Source: Zygaena filipendulae
Lineage: Eukaryota; Arthropoda; Insecta; Lepidoptera; Zygaenidae
DNA length: 64,000 nt
Assembly: GCA_907165275.2 (NCBI GenBank)
Contig: OU015653.1
Location: 1,828,001 to 1,892,000, forward strand
Direction of reading: 5' to 3'
The notes under the pieces: generated by a model
The model's database searches: none
What the model saw: only the letters and a program-made list of their open reading frames with translations
Told to the model about the DNA's origin: nothing
Made by a program: the position numbers and the translations under genes
Shown: one piece after another, positions 34,918-46,415 of the stretch
Numbering within the stretch: the first letter of the stretch is position 1
Layout of the letters: every line of letters begins with the position of its first letter

Positions 34918-35163
34918 ACCAACAACTGCTCATACCATTACAAATTACAATGTTATTATATTTTTAACATTAATTAAAAGAATTAAGTACAACAGTTACT
35001 TATAGGTAAGCTCAGCATGCACTACACAATCTGTGACTAAAAAAGAATATGTAAAAAAAAAAGGAAACTTAAAGAAAAATTAAATCATGTAAATGTACCA
35101 AAATTGAAATTAGGTAAGTACTAAAGCTTTGACTGAAATTATCAGTCGTCGTTTACTGGTCGT
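34918..35163 (-). other. LINE 3' UTR
   Basis: About 245 noncoding bases between the ORF2 stop and the TTTA-repeat tail. It is AT-rich with no ORF and presumably carries the signal recognised by the element's reverse transcriptase. Confidence 0.6.
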
Positions 35164-38118
35164 TTATTCGATGTCAGATAAGTGGTCAAGTACGCTCCTA
35201 TAAAACTTACCAGGACCGTCAACATTAATATCGACAAATTCGCTACAGCTGTTCAAGAGCTTACATAGTCTTGGGACAGGAGAGCTTGAACCAAGAAGTG
35301 TTCTACGCAGTGGAGGAGATAAGGGCGTTATTCTGCTACGAGGGAACCTAGAAGGGACACGGAAATTAAACTGACTTAACAAGTTTGAGCAGTCTATTCT
35401 GTTCCTGAGGACCTTGTACAAAAACATTGCGTCGATCAGATCTCTACGCAAAGCCAAGGACTTCATTTTAAAATATCTCAGTCTACAGTTGTAAGAGAGC
35501 AACCTCCTTGACATGCCGCTAGTAAAGGAAAGATGATACATGAACCGTTTCTGGATATGCTCCAGACGTAGTGAGTGTGTAGCGTAATGTGGTCTCCAGA
35601 CGACGCTACAATACTCCAGCACACTACGAACCAGACTATTGTACAACAAAACCCTTACCTTGCTCCCTTTAAAATCTTTAGTATTCCTAATAATAAACCC
35701 TAGCATTTTAGACGCTTTTTTGACTATATTATCTAAATGTGGAACAAACGTGACCTTTCTGTCGTATAGAACCCCTAGATCTTTAATAAGACTTACTTCT
35801 TGGACCTTTTCGGTGTCAATAAGATATTCACTATCAATCAAATGAGCTTTTCTTGAGAACTTTAAATGAAAACATTTTTTTGAATTAAGATACATTTCAT
35901 TATAGTCACACCACTGTATGAGTCTATCTAAATCCTCCTGCAGTTGCTCAGCGTGCTCAATAGTTTCAACTGATCTAGCAAATTTTAAGTCGTCGGCATA
36001 CATAAATGGTTTGGAATATCGAAAACAGTTAGGGAGGTCATTGACGAAAACATTAAACAGTATAGGTCCTAAATGTGAGCCCTGGGGTACACCCGAAGTT
36101 ATTTTGCGGCTTGCGGATTGATACCCGTTGACCACCACGTAAAATTCTCGATCTTCCAAGTACGAATTCAGCCATGCGAGTAATGATCCCGTGATTCCAT
36201 ATGCGGCCAATTTATAAATTAAGATCCTGTGTGATACCCTGTCAAAGGCCTTGGAGAAGTCCGTATATATCACATCAAATTGTTTGCCAGAGTCAACCGC
36301 ACCAATCAAGGACTCTGTAAATTCCACCAAATTTGTCGTTGTAGACCGTGACCCGACGAAGCCATGCTGATGGGCGGTTAAATAGAGCTGAAAATGGTCT
36401 TGTATACAAGGAAAGATTAGAGTTTCAAAAATTTTGGCCAATGAAGACAAGATCGAGATGGGACGGTAATTAGATACGTGATCGTCACTGTCAGATTTAT
36501 AGACAGGAACTACCTTAGCTTTCTTCCATTCTGCAGGAAAAACACCAGATGCAAGGGATTTGTTATATATCATCAAAAGAGGTGACACTAGGGCTGAAGC
36601 ACAACTTGCTATAAATACTGGAGGAATTCCGTCAGGTCCAGGGCCTTTATTTAGGTTTATATTTTTTAGCTTTTTGTAAAGTGCTTCTGGTGAAATCAAA
36701 GGAGCCACCAACGACTGACTGTTTAACTCTAGATTAGTCAAATTCAAATAATTCAGTGCTCCGCTGTTGTTGTTACTAGTGCTGTAAACCGACGAAAAAT
36801 TTGTCGCAAATAATTCGCATATTTCAGTATTGTTAGATGTAGTGTGTAGGCCGTCCGTCATAAACAAGGGATACACACTAGATCCCCCGCGCTTTGATTT
36901 GACATATGTCCAAAATAATTTAGGGTTGTTCGAAATTCCATCCTCTAATCCTTTGATATACTTATTATACAAATCCTTGGATAATTTATTACAGCGCTTG
37001 TTTAAAAGTCTTAATTCTAGTAGATCCATTGGATTTTTGTATATTTTGTAACGCTTTCTTATTTTATATTTTTCATGCAATGATTTAATCAAGTTCTTAT
37101 TAAACCATGGAGGATACTTTTTCCCTTTGGATCTATGAGAGGGCACAAATTCTTGAATAGCCGAGCGAAGGATGTCATAAAACGTACGTGTCATGTGATT
37201 AACATCTTGAAGTCCTCCAAGTATTGACACCCAGTCCTTTTCATCTAAGTACTTATATATTAGTTCATAGTTGGCTTTATAAAAGTTTGGTTTCGTGTTA
37301 GAAGTATTGTACTGGAGTTTCGGCCTCTCATTTAAAGAAAAACTAATATCTAGAGGAGGGTGATAAGCATCGATAGCAGTTAGAGGTCCACTCGACTCAG
37401 CGACTACACAGAAAGGCATAGTGGTTAGAACAAGATCCAGGATTCGACCGCTGGAGTTCCTCACAGTATTCAGCTGCTGTAATCTATTTGCATGAGTAAA
37501 ATCAATAAGGTACTGACAAGTACCCGACAATGAAGTACTCGACGCGGAGGCATTCCAATCCACCTTCCCCAAATTAAAATCTCCGACAATGCATGTTGGC
37601 GTGTCAGTCTGTTCAAGAACCCCAGTATAATGATCCAAGAGGTATTTCAATCTTGATCTAATTACTGGCGGCGGAAGGTAAATTGCGCATAGAGCTATTT
37701 GTTGCGCTGAACGTGTTACCGAGGCATCTATAGTAATCCAAAGATCTTCACAATCACTCTCCCATTTAGTAGTGCGTTTTGATTTAAAAATTTTTAGTAC
37801 TGCGATTAATACACCACCACCGTCTTTTCCACTCTGCAGAGCAGAATTCTCCCTGTCCCGCCCATAAACCACGTACCTGTCATCGAATAATTCACTACTC
37901 AGTACGGAACCATTCAACCACGTCTCAGTTAAAATTATGACATCATACTGACTACAACATAAATTGCGATAAAAATCTTGAGTTTTTGTTCTTAAACCTC
38001 TGCAATTTTGGTAAAAAAGCTTGAAATCATGAAATTTTGGCACCATTAGGTAAACTAATGGAGAAAAAAAAAGCGAAATAGGAATATAAAAAAAATTAAT
38101 AACAATAAAAAAAAACAA
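35164..38118 (-). CDS. LINE ORF2: APE endonuclease and reverse transcriptase
   Basis: A 984-residue polyprotein; the natural start may be the Met at residue 25 (MVPKFHDFKL). Residues about 30-245 are an APE-type endonuclease: FYQNCRGLRTK, TETWLNGS, GDFNLGKVDW near 178 and a terminal DAYHP in place of the usual SDH. Residues about 485-760 are the reverse transcriptase, with NKGPGPDGIP, NYRPISILSSL, YTDFSKAFDRV near 617, SGVPQGSHLGP and the catalytic YADD at 707-710. A C-terminal domain follows, with EYCSVVWRPHYATHS and LEHIQKRF, as in CR1/Jockey elements; there is no RNase H. All catalytic motifs are present, so the copy looks potentially competent for target-primed reverse transcription. Confidence 0.95.
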   Translation of the reverse strand: MFFFIVINFFYIPISLFFSPLVYLMVPKFHDFKLFYQNCRGLRTKTQDFYRNLCCSQYDVIILTETWLNGSVLSSELFDDRYVVYGRDRENSALQSGKDGGGVLIAVLKIFKSKRTTKWESDCEDLWITIDASVTRSAQQIALCAIYLPPPVIRSRLKYLLDHYTGVLEQTDTPTCIVGDFNLGKVDWNASASSTSLSGTCQYLIDFTHANRLQQLNTVRNSSGRILDLVLTTMPFCVVAESSGPLTAIDAYHPPLDISFSLNERPKLQYNTSNTKPNFYKANYELIYKYLDEKDWVSILGGLQDVNHMTRTFYDILRSAIQEFVPSHRSKGKKYPPWFNKNLIKSLHEKYKIRKRYKIYKNPMDLLELRLLNKRCNKLSKDLYNKYIKGLEDGISNNPKLFWTYVKSKRGGSSVYPLFMTDGLHTTSNNTEICELFATNFSSVYSTSNNNSGALNYLNLTNLELNSQSLVAPLISPEALYKKLKNINLNKGPGPDGIPPVFIASCASALVSPLLMIYNKSLASGVFPAEWKKAKVVPVYKSDSDDHVSNYRPISILSSLAKIFETLIFPCIQDHFQLYLTAHQHGFVGSRSTTTNLVEFTESLIGAVDSGKQFDVIYTDFSKAFDRVSHRILIYKLAAYGITGSLLAWLNSYLEDREFYVVVNGYQSASRKITSGVPQGSHLGPILFNVFVNDLPNCFRYSKPFMYADDLKFARSVETIEHAEQLQEDLDRLIQWCDYNEMYLNSKKCFHLKFSRKAHLIDSEYLIDTEKVQEVSLIKDLGVLYDRKVTFVPHLDNIVKKASKMLGFIIRNTKDFKGSKVRVLLYNSLVRSVLEYCSVVWRPHYATHSLRLEHIQKRFMYHLSFTSGMSRRLLSYNCRLRYFKMKSLALRRDLIDAMFLYKVLRNRIDCSNLLSQFNFRVPSRFPRSRITPLSPPLRRTLLGSSSPVPRLCKLLNSCSEFVDINVDGPGKFYRSVLDHLSDIE

Positions 38119-38147
38119 AGAAACGGAGTATAATAAAAGCAGAGAAT

Positions 38148-39218
38148 TTAAATAATTTTATTTAAGATATCTATATTTTTAATGAGAATGTAGTCCGAGT
38201 CGTCGCTCTTCCTCCCGAAAATCTTGCCGTTCCTGACCCAGACGTACTTGTATCCTTTATTCTTAGCTCTAAGTCTTGCTGCTGCGTGAAGAGATTTATT
38301 CGCAGGCGAGAGATGTTCTACGACGTAGACTGGCGTCTTACTACCTTCGATACCCAAATGGATGCTGCTCAACTTGTTTTGAGGGTTTGTTTTGTTATAT
38401 TTGTAACAGGAGGCCAGAAACTGTTCGCGGACTCTGCGTGTAGAAAACTGTACCACTATGGAACGCGGCCGGGCGCCCGCTGAACTATTTTTGGCAATTC
38501 GAGTGCAATTTACGATATCTCTTTCTTCTAATTTTCCGCCCACTGTCTCGCTCAGTTTCTTTACTATATTGTACAAGTTTTCCTGCTTATTTTCTGGTAC
38601 GCACTGCACTTCTATATTATTAGAGCGAGTATGTTGCTCCAAAAAATTGATACGGGTTCCAAACTCTGTCACCGTATCCTTCAGTTTTGTATTCTCCTCT
38701 TGCAAATTCTTAATTGTTATTCTATTTGCTACTTGTTCAGCTTCAATTTCAACAAACCTATCATTCACAAAAGTCATGGAATCTGCGACGTCCTTGATTT
38801 CATTCTTTATAGTAACAAGTTCGCGATTGAGGGTGGCAACCATACTTTGATTCAGCTGGTTCATCATATCAGCAAGTTCGGTTCTAATCACTTCCCTAAC
38901 AATGGAACGCACATCTTCTCCTGTTATATAAGTGTTAGGCGCAGGAGGGGAGGGTGAGCACAGCGCGGGTCTTTTATTCTGTCGAGCTGCAGGAGTATTA
39001 CGAATAGGTGTGGAGTCGTTCTTAGCAGACTTCGGAACACGGCTCGTACAAATCGGACACTTCCAATCACTAAGGATATTTGGATCGTTACCATCTACTG
39101 ACAAAGACAAACAAGCTTTGTGAAAAGGTTTATCACAGCTTATGCATACGACAAAATGTTCATCATCAGTGCCTTCACCAGCGCAGCAGCCCCAAGAGTG
39201 CGCAGAGAATGTTGTCAT
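38148..39218 (-). CDS. LINE ORF1: PHD finger, coiled coil and FP-like C-terminal domain
   Basis: A 356-residue nucleic-acid-binding protein of the retrotransposon. Residues 11-57 form a PHD-type zinc finger: C11/C12, C25-x2-C28, H33, C36, C54-x2-C57, with the W52 before the last pair typical of PHD fingers. The first Cys pair is adjacent (CC) and so irregular. Residues 62-100 are basic and Pro-rich. About 110-200 look like a coiled coil, with heptad Leu/Ile/Val and many E, N and K. The C-terminal part (about 205-356, with YVVEHLSPANKSLHAAAR and KGYKYVWVRNGKIF) resembles the FP/L1-ORF1-like domain often seen in insect LINE ORF1 proteins. By analogy it packages the element RNA into particles; the PHD role is unknown. 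Confidence 0.85.
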   Translation of the reverse strand: MTTFSAHSWGCCAGEGTDDEHFVVCISCDKPFHKACLSLSVDGNDPNILSDWKCPICTSRVPKSAKNDSTPIRNTPAARQNKRPALCSPSPPAPNTYITGEDVRSIVREVIRTELADMMNQLNQSMVATLNRELVTIKNEIKDVADSMTFVNDRFVEIEAEQVANRITIKNLQEENTKLKDTVTEFGTRINFLEQHTRSNNIEVQCVPENKQENLYNIVKKLSETVGGKLEERDIVNCTRIAKNSSAGARPRSIVVQFSTRRVREQFLASCYKYNKTNPQNKLSSIHLGIEGSKTPVYVVEHLSPANKSLHAAARLRAKNKGYKYVWVRNGKIFGRKSDDSDYILIKNIDILNKII

Positions 39219-40324
39219 TATTTTAGGGCGCAGACTTTATGTAGAAAAAAAAAAAAAAAACAAAAGAAAAAAAAAAGACTATTATCAGTAGTTCGTCACT
39301 GCCCCACAGCAAATGCGGTAAATACACAGAAACTCCGCCACATCCCAAGTCCCACGTGGATTCAGTACCTTTACGCATATAATATAATACTTCTCTTCTT
39401 TAAATGCGGCTATCACGTTTAAGATTGAATGAAATATTTATTAATTAGGTATCGTGTTTTAACATTTCAATAATGTGGGTGGTTGGAGATCGGTTAGGCA
39501 GTCGACGTTAAGTCTCGCGAGCCAATAGGCGTAACCGCCATGAAAACGAAGTTCTCGGTATAAGTTTTGCTTTAAATCGTCTGTTATTAAGATATAATAT
39601 CACATCACAGTATTGTAATTAATTCACTGATAACAAATTAAAGTCTTCGTGCAAATTTCACAGTAATATGTCCAGATTAAACCTAGTTTAAAACAATTAT
39701 TTTGCGGAGTAATTCCGAAACACAGTACACAGTTCGAGTTCAACACTTACAAGTATTAGTATATGAACTGCGTAAATATGTTTCAACTTTCATTTTTCTG
39801 GCAAAAAATATAGTAAAAGGACAAAAAATAATGTTGATGTGTCGCCAAAAATGTAGTAACACTAAAAGAATTTCAAGAAAGTATTTACCTCATAAAAGGG
39901 ATTGAATCAAGTTGCTTCGTACTCAAGCTGTTTGAGGCTCGCAAACACAATCATAAAATGTTTTTGTGCATCAATATTAATATTGAAAGATAAAAACTGA
40001 ATCACGTTCACATTCTTGAACTTGGTTTTCAAGTTAAATATAAAAGACGCAACGATGTACGCTGTGCGCCGCTCGTTAGAGGCGGGAAAAAATTTGTCCA
40101 GTCGTTGACATACAAATGTAGGTATGGCCTATGGATTATATATCAAAACATCACTTTAAAAAAAAAAACTCACGAAAAATCTCTTTGTTTTCAAAAAAAA
40201 TTCCCAAAAGAAAGCAGCGTAGGTATTACAAATCCGAAAGTGAGTTTGTTTGTTTGTTTATTGCTTAGTTTGTTATTTATTTCATATTGGTAAAATTACA
40301 ATTTACGTGTCCTATTGTTTTATT

Positions 40325-40430
40325 AGATATCCTTACTTACATTATAAATGCGAAAGTGAGTTTGTTTGTTTATTTGTTACATGAAACATAACCATAAAAT
40401 TTTGCATACACGTTGCCGGAGGAACAGGTA
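40325..40430 (+). mobile_element. Helitron-like 5' fragment
   Basis: TCCTTACTTACATTATAAATG start and AAAATTTTGCATACACGTTG; no 3' end. Confidence 0.5.
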
Positions 40431-40735
40431 GTTGTCTTATAAACTTAATATCAACTAGATCAATGTAGGTATGTTGTTTAAACTGAATTTTTCTCGTAGT
40501 GACCACGCAAGGGGGATGTAAGGCGAACCACAGTATAATACCCAACACACCTATTCTTCAAGGCAACTCCACAGACTTATGTTGCAAAAGCAATTGGTCC
40601 ACGAAGAAGATGATAAGGGTAAGTGAACGTCAGCTCTAAAGAGTTTTTAACTCTACATAATATAAGTACTCCAACACCGGTGTTAAGTGTACACGACACA
40701 GAAACGTCCTCAAAAAAAGAACCACAAAATGCAAG

Positions 40736-41055
40736 CATGTTGACTATTTTTATTTTTTAATCCGTCTTGTAGATTATTAAAAAATATTGGATACGTATTT
40801 TTTCTTTTTTTACGTAATCAAAAAATAACGGCGATATATTGAGTTGAAATTTCGCGTGACGTCACTATTCTGACAGTTTGTATGGCGGTTTAGCGGTTAG
40901 TGACGTCACGACCTCCTCATGCTAAACTTTAATGCGCTTTATCTCTGTATATTTTAATTTATTTAAAAAAGCAAAAAATACGTGTCGATTGTTTTTTTAT
41001 TTTCTAACTGACGGACTAATTAGAATTTTGATTTTCAAAAGTAGTCAACATCCCT
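40736..41055 (+). mobile_element. CRE-bearing MITE family, copy 3
   Basis: Starts CATGTTGACTA and ends TAGTCAACATCCC, a clear terminal inverted repeat. Two perfect TGACGTCA sites lie inside. It is nearly the same as 53708-54035. Confidence 0.8.
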
Positions 41056-41677
41056 ATTGATATGCGGTTCTTTTCGAATAGTAGAGTTATTATTATACTC
41101 CTTATATCATTTAGTACAAATTCATGTTTATTTATTGAAAACATGTATCTTTAAGTATAAATGTAAGTAAGTATAATATGTGATAGCCAATAATATGAAT
41201 ATGATAGACATAGACATACTACGTACCGTACAACAAAACGTATCTATATACCTACATGTAGAATGTGCTGTGGTGTGGTGCTGAAAAGGACGCAGTCTCA
41301 GCGAAATGCCCAGGTAGAAGACCTCAGCGCTGATTTTCAGCAGTGCCCTGGCTCGTTCAACTGTCAAACAGTAGGGTAGAAAAAGGTTCTTTTTCTTCAA
41401 ATCATCAGGTGATGATTCTCTGTTGATTGTAAGAAAATTATAAGTATTAAATTACTAAAAGCTAGAGCGCGAGCGTTATGATCATAGTGGTATAAGTACC
41501 TGCATAGTAGGTATAAGTCGTACAGAAACAATTACGTAAAAGCGAGAGGAGCAATTCGTTAATCACCTCATCACCAATTCTCTAAGCAAGCTTTATCCAT
41601 TCGCACGAGCAAGACAAGCGGAACAGTCAACACCAAAAATTTGCAAATACTCATCAGTCTCTGAAGATTATTATAAA

Positions 41678-41826
41678 CTAGCTGTGCCCCGCGGTTTCAA
41701 CTGCGGTAATTTCGGAGTTCCCACGGGAATTCTGGGATAAAAATACCCTATGTCCTTCTCTGTACCCCAAACGTGCATGCCAAATTTCATCCAAATCCTT
41801 TCAGACGTTTTTGCGTGATTGAGTAA
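41678..41826 (-). mobile_element. Helitron-like element (reverse)
   Basis: CTAGCTGTGCCCCGCGG to TTTTGCGTGATTGAGTAA; the terminal TATAATATTAG is lost. Confidence 0.7.
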
Positions 41827-41879
41827 ACGTATGCGAGGATCAGAGCTCAAAAGCGCATTTTCATCCAACTTGCTTCAAA

Positions 41880-42070
41880 TTTATCGTCACTGGTCAGTTC
41901 CTATGTATCTCAGCGTTATGTTATATATCCTATAACCTGCCCAAGTTTGTTTAAAATCCCTTCAGTAGTTTTTGACCCATGTTTTTGATCACCATTCATC
42001 CTCCAATATTAATTTTGAATATATATTCAATGTACAGAATTGACCTCTCTACAGTTTTATTATAAGTATA
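41880..42070 (-). mobile_element. Family B-related Helitron fragment
   Basis: It ends TTCAATGTACAGAATTGACC and TTTTATTATAAGTATAGA, as the reverse of family B. Confidence 0.45.
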
Positions 42071-42750
42071 GAAGATATAAATCATTAAAACAAAAAATAA
42101 TAATAATAATACATTTAAAAAAGAGATAAAAATAAATTCTAAAGGTCCATAGAATGAAATTCATCCTGTGTATTCAATGTGACTGCCACCTCTATCATGG
42201 TAATAGTACATGTAGGTACTATGCCCAGTTGCAGATGAAAAATGGCGACAGGTCTGGTGGGTAGATTCTTGTTTGTCACAAAATCCCATTTACTTACCTT
42301 CATAATATTGCTTAGATATGTAAATAAATACGACTTTGTCTAGTTACTAAGTAATTAGTGTTTTTAACGAATGTCGGTGTTTAGACAAACCTACAAACAC
42401 GTTTTTTAACACCTTTAAAAATTCTTGAACGAAAAAAAAATACTGTATATTTAATTACAAAATAAAAATAATAATAACCATTGCAATAAGATTCAATGAC
42501 AGTCAAAAGTGGTTAGGTACATATTTCTGCCGCCAACTGTACTTGATAAAACGCGCATTATCATCCGTCACACTGAATAAACTCATTAATCATTTTCACT
42601 GGTATATAGGCTGTTAAATAATATCTCAACAGTTAATTTTTGTAGTGATGTTTTTTGACAGATAGGGAAAACTTTTTTAACAAACGAAAAAGGGTTAAAA
42701 TTCGCTTCTAATATGCCACTTAGGTCAATTTTTAATCCTAAAGTAACTAT

Positions 42751-43130
42751 ATCCCACCAAAAACATTTTTGTGTAAAATGTTGCCAAGATGAAACCATAT
42801 GACACGCACTGCCAAAAAGTTATCAGATCTCATGTAGAGCCAAGCTTCTATCTCTACACGCCCTAAATCTACGAGGCCTAACTTCACAAACACTACACCC
42901 TAGTCAAAATATGTGGCTTGGTCATTTTGCTACATTCACATGGGTGTAAGGTGAAAAAATTATCCTGTGTTCATTATTTTTCTGTTAAACAATAGTTGTT
43001 GTAGTAAAAAGTGTAGAGTTTGTGTAGTTGCGCCTTATAGTTAGGACGTGTAGAGTTAGAAGCTGCATGAGATCTGATACTTTTTTGATAGCGCAAGTCA
43101 TTTTACATGAAAATTTATTTGGTAGGATTT
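42751..43130. mobile_element. Foldback element with long inverted arms
   Basis: Left arm 42751-42885 (CCCACCAAAAACATTTTTG; TATCAGATCTCATGTAGAGC; TCTACACGCCCTA) pairs imperfectly with right arm 43010-43130 (ACGTGTAGAGTTAGAAGC; CATGAGATCTGATAC). The loop is about 125 bp. Confidence 0.75.
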
Positions 43131-44254
43131 CACTTCTTTTTGTAAGTTACTTGTGACAATTTTTTTAAATTATATAAATCGAACAATAAAACACTTTTAA
43201 TTTTTTTTTTACAAAATCCACAGCAATTTATATCTTAACTAAATTGAGGACCGCTATCGGTTATAGATTTAAACATTTTTCCAAGTTTTAATCTAGGTCG
43301 TAAACTGCAACCAAGATTTATTACAAGCGCATGACAGTTTAATCATACTTCTGCAAAGAATACTTAACTTATTAACGTCTACTAACTCGCCATAAAATTA
43401 TTTTTGTAAATGAAGAGGGTGAGTCTGTAAAATTGTTATTCACTCTGGGCTTAAAGCTTAAAGATAAAAACGACTTAAGGCTTTTAGAGGACCATACTAC
43501 CCGCCACCCTGGTTTCATAATAAAATTATCTTGTAAGACATTTCATTTAAAAAGAAATCAAAGCATAGAACCATATTCAGCGTATGCAGTGTGGTTTTAT
43601 GAATAGTACTACGTCTTTCTGTGCGAACACAATTTCGCACCGTTTCATGCGTACATGAGGTGTTATTTTTTTTTTCAATTTCAAGCGAAGCGAATTTTGG
43701 CACTTTTGGATTAAACTTTTTGATAGCAAGTTTTAAGTTTAAGTTTTAATACCATGATCCATTTTAGTGCATTATTTTACATTATTCTCCTATTGATTTC
43801 TTTTAAACATGATTTTTATAGCTAGAGGCGTTACTTTGACTTCAACCGTTACTTTGACTTCAACTAGAAGCTACTTAGAAACGGCAAACTAACAGATGTT
43901 CAAAAAGCCTAAGTGAGACAGCGAAGTGTGACAAATATTAAATAATTTTTCACCAACAAAATGTGCTCTTGATAAGGCGTCTTACTCGGGCCGGGTAATG
44001 CAGATATGGCTATTAAGTAAATTTATGCTGGAACACTTTAAGAAACGTTTTATTATTTCGTGTAGAGCACTACTGAGTTGCGAATAATGGCCACAGGTTG
44101 GCTTGATATTATATTTTTTTCATCTAAATGATTGATGACTATTTAATCATTTATTAATTTACTTATCTTTATATTTTGTTCGCAAACTTTATTTTGTCAC
44201 GGTATGTACCTATCTATACGTATATTCATATAATTTATAAGTAATCCATAATAA

Positions 44255-44444
44255 TCTATACTAATATTATAAAGAGGTAAAGGTTGTGAGTTTGTGACGT
44301 CATCGTAGGGGGTAATCTCTGGATCTACTGAACAGATTTTGAAAATTCTTGCACTTATAAGAAGCTACGGTAGTCTTGAGTGACATAGAGTACTTTTTAT
44401 CCCGAAATTCCCACGGGAACTCTGAAACCTCGGGGGACAATTAG
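44255..44444 (+). mobile_element. Helitron-like element
   Basis: TCTATACTAATATTATAAAG to GACAATTAG. It shares the GGATCTACTGAAC interior with the composite at 31867. Confidence 0.7.
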
Positions 44445-44445
44445 T

Positions 44446-44559
44446 AATATTATAAATACCAAAGTAACCCTGTCTGTCTGAGGAGATAGGATACTTTCAT
44501 CCCGGAACTCCTGCGGATACTCCGAAATTAACACAGGTGAAACCGCGGAGAACAGCTAG
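44446..44559 (+). mobile_element. Internally deleted Helitron-like element
   Basis: AATATTATAAATACCAAAGT to ACAGCTAG; it directly follows the previous copy. Confidence 0.65.
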
Positions 44560-44660
44560 TACTCGTATAAATAATAATCTATTTTCATATTATACATAAT
44601 CTCTCACTTCGATCGATAGGGCTGAAGAAAAAATTAAAAAAAAAAATTTTTGCAAATATC

Positions 44661-44845
44661 TAATATATATAAATCACGTGTCACGTTGTTTGTCCGCGAT
44701 GGACTCCGAAACTACTGAACGGATTTTGATAAAATTTTGTAACCATTCATAAAATGGTCCAACTTAAAAGATAGGATAGTTTTTGTCCCGGAATTCCTGC
44801 GGGAACTCCGAAATTACCGCGGATGAAATCGCGGGGGACAGTTAG
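44661..44845 (+). mobile_element. Helitron-like element
   Basis: ATATATATAAATCACGTGTC to GACAGTTAG, with ACCGCGGATGAAATCGCGG hairpin. Confidence 0.65.
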
Positions 44846-44999
44846 TACAATATATATTTTGTTTTTAATATAATCTACTACCTATATAAATATACATCGG
44901 AACTATACTCTGTGACATTGTTACTATACCGTGTAGGCAGGCATACCACATCCAGACGAATATTATTACATTTTTTTAGTCCGTGACCCTATATTGTGA

Positions 45000-46240
45000 T
45001 GATGCAAATATTGCGTGCGTTTTTACAATTTCCTCAACAAGTTTTGGATGTTCCGGGATATAAATTACCCTATATACGAGTATAAGTGCTGATTTCAGCG
45101 ATATTTTCCCTATACAGGTTTGTAATTTTAAACGAAGTACCTTTTTAAGCCTCGATACCTACCTCGATACCTAATGAAAAATGTACATGTAAAAATAAAA
45201 TAAAGAAAAAACCACATCAAAAAACGTGAGTTTCGGTGTATTTTTCTTTTTTCATGGAAACGTCAAAGAATTTTTTTTTTGTAATATGAACCGCGGGAGA
45301 ACGGCTTGTAAAAAAAAAATGAGGAAATCATTCTTATAACGACTCACAAACAGCTGTCGGTGATATCGCATCCCTTTATAAGTACTTCATAAAAAATTCA
45401 GATGTATTGAATATTGTTGAAAAACTGTTAGAAAAAAAAATTACTAAAAGTTTCGAAATCATAATAAAAAAAAATTCAGAGCCAAAGGTGGTTTTGTCAA
45501 AGAACATTGTTAGCACCCATTGAAGCTATATAAACGAACGTCGTAGTTCATCGTATTTTTTTTTTTATTTGTTTACGGAACATGTTTCTGCCGCTTTATA
45601 GGAATGCCCCGGTTTATGAGGGTTCAGCGATGACGGGTTGAGACTTGGGATATTATACGAGCTTTTTTTTATTGTTATGGGATTAATATCGGGGATAACG
45701 CAATATGAGTGGATATTTTGTGCCTATTAGCGTTCCAATTCCGCACATTTGCCATTCCATAACAGCCGCGTCACGCACGTGTACCCACTCAAGTAGGTAC
45801 CTAAGGTCCCTGCAAGGCTATTAAGTAACTTTTGTTGATATCGTTTTTCGGTTCCAATCGATTTTGCGATTACCTATAAATTAATCACAAAATCGCTATG
45901 TTTCAGATTGAAATTGAAAAATGATAGCAACAAAGTTACATAATAGCCCTGCAGGTCCATATTTATACGCTATTCGAGAGCCGGTCGTATCTCAAGATAA
46001 TTCGCACACTTAGAATTAAAGTGACCTAACTCAAAATTCTTGTTAATTCTGACTCTGCTATAAATTGACCTTTTTAAGGTACTTACTCTAAAATCCTGTA
46101 GCAAAAAACTAGTTTGAAACGTATGAGTATGAAAGGGATAGCTATACATCAATCATATTCGTCTATCGCGCTCTATGATCGTTTGCCCTTTCGTCGGTGT
46201 TCGTTTGATAGTTGGGAAGCGGATCATCAATTATAACTCT
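45000..46240. other. Receptor intron 4 segment without recognised features
   Basis: AT-rich with poly-A and poly-T runs. 45840-45960 and 55440-55680 share motifs such as ATTGAAACTGAAATATGATAG, so a weak dispersed repeat is likely. Confidence 0.4.
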
Positions 46241-46243
46241 AAT

Positions 46244-46415
46244 TGAAATCATAAATTCGAATGTGAGTTTGTTTGTTTGTCACTTTTTCACACCTTAACT
46301 TATTAATGATCACCATGTAATTTTGCATTTTGTCAAGGGTGTAGAAAAGGATTTTTTATTGCGAAAGTTTTGCGGGAGCTCTGAAATTAGCGCGGATCAA
46401 ATTGCAGGAAACAGT
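46244..46415 (+). mobile_element. Degenerate Helitron-like fragment
   Basis: GTGAGTTTGTTTGTTTGTC, GTCAAGGGTGTAGAAAAGG and a decayed terminal block. Confidence 0.45.

Larger units (their letters stand above)
34873..39250 (-). mobile_element. Apparently full-length non-LTR retrotransposon (LINE) with two intact ORFs
   Basis: Read on the minus strand: a short A-rich 5' leader, ORF1 (39218-38148), 29 bases, ORF2 (38118-35164), a 3' UTR and an (AAAT)n-type tail seen on the plus strand as TTTA repeats at 34873-34917. The two-ORF layout, APE endonuclease, reverse transcriptase and microsatellite tail place it in the CR1/Jockey/L2-type group. A PHD-finger ORF1 favours a CR1-like clade over Jockey, whose ORF1 has CCHC knuckles. 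Both ORFs lack stops or frameshifts, which suggests a young copy. It lies antisense inside the 16.4 kb receptor intron. The exact 5' end and target duplication were not identified. Confidence 0.9.

Noticed and set aside
38286..39422. Plus-strand frames across the LINE ORF1
   Set aside because: Shadows of the minus-strand ORF1, which has the real domains.
39480..39510. GGCAGTCGA matching sequence beside the LINE tail (34867) as a target duplication
   Set aside because: Only nine bases match and the position does not abut a clear 5' end.
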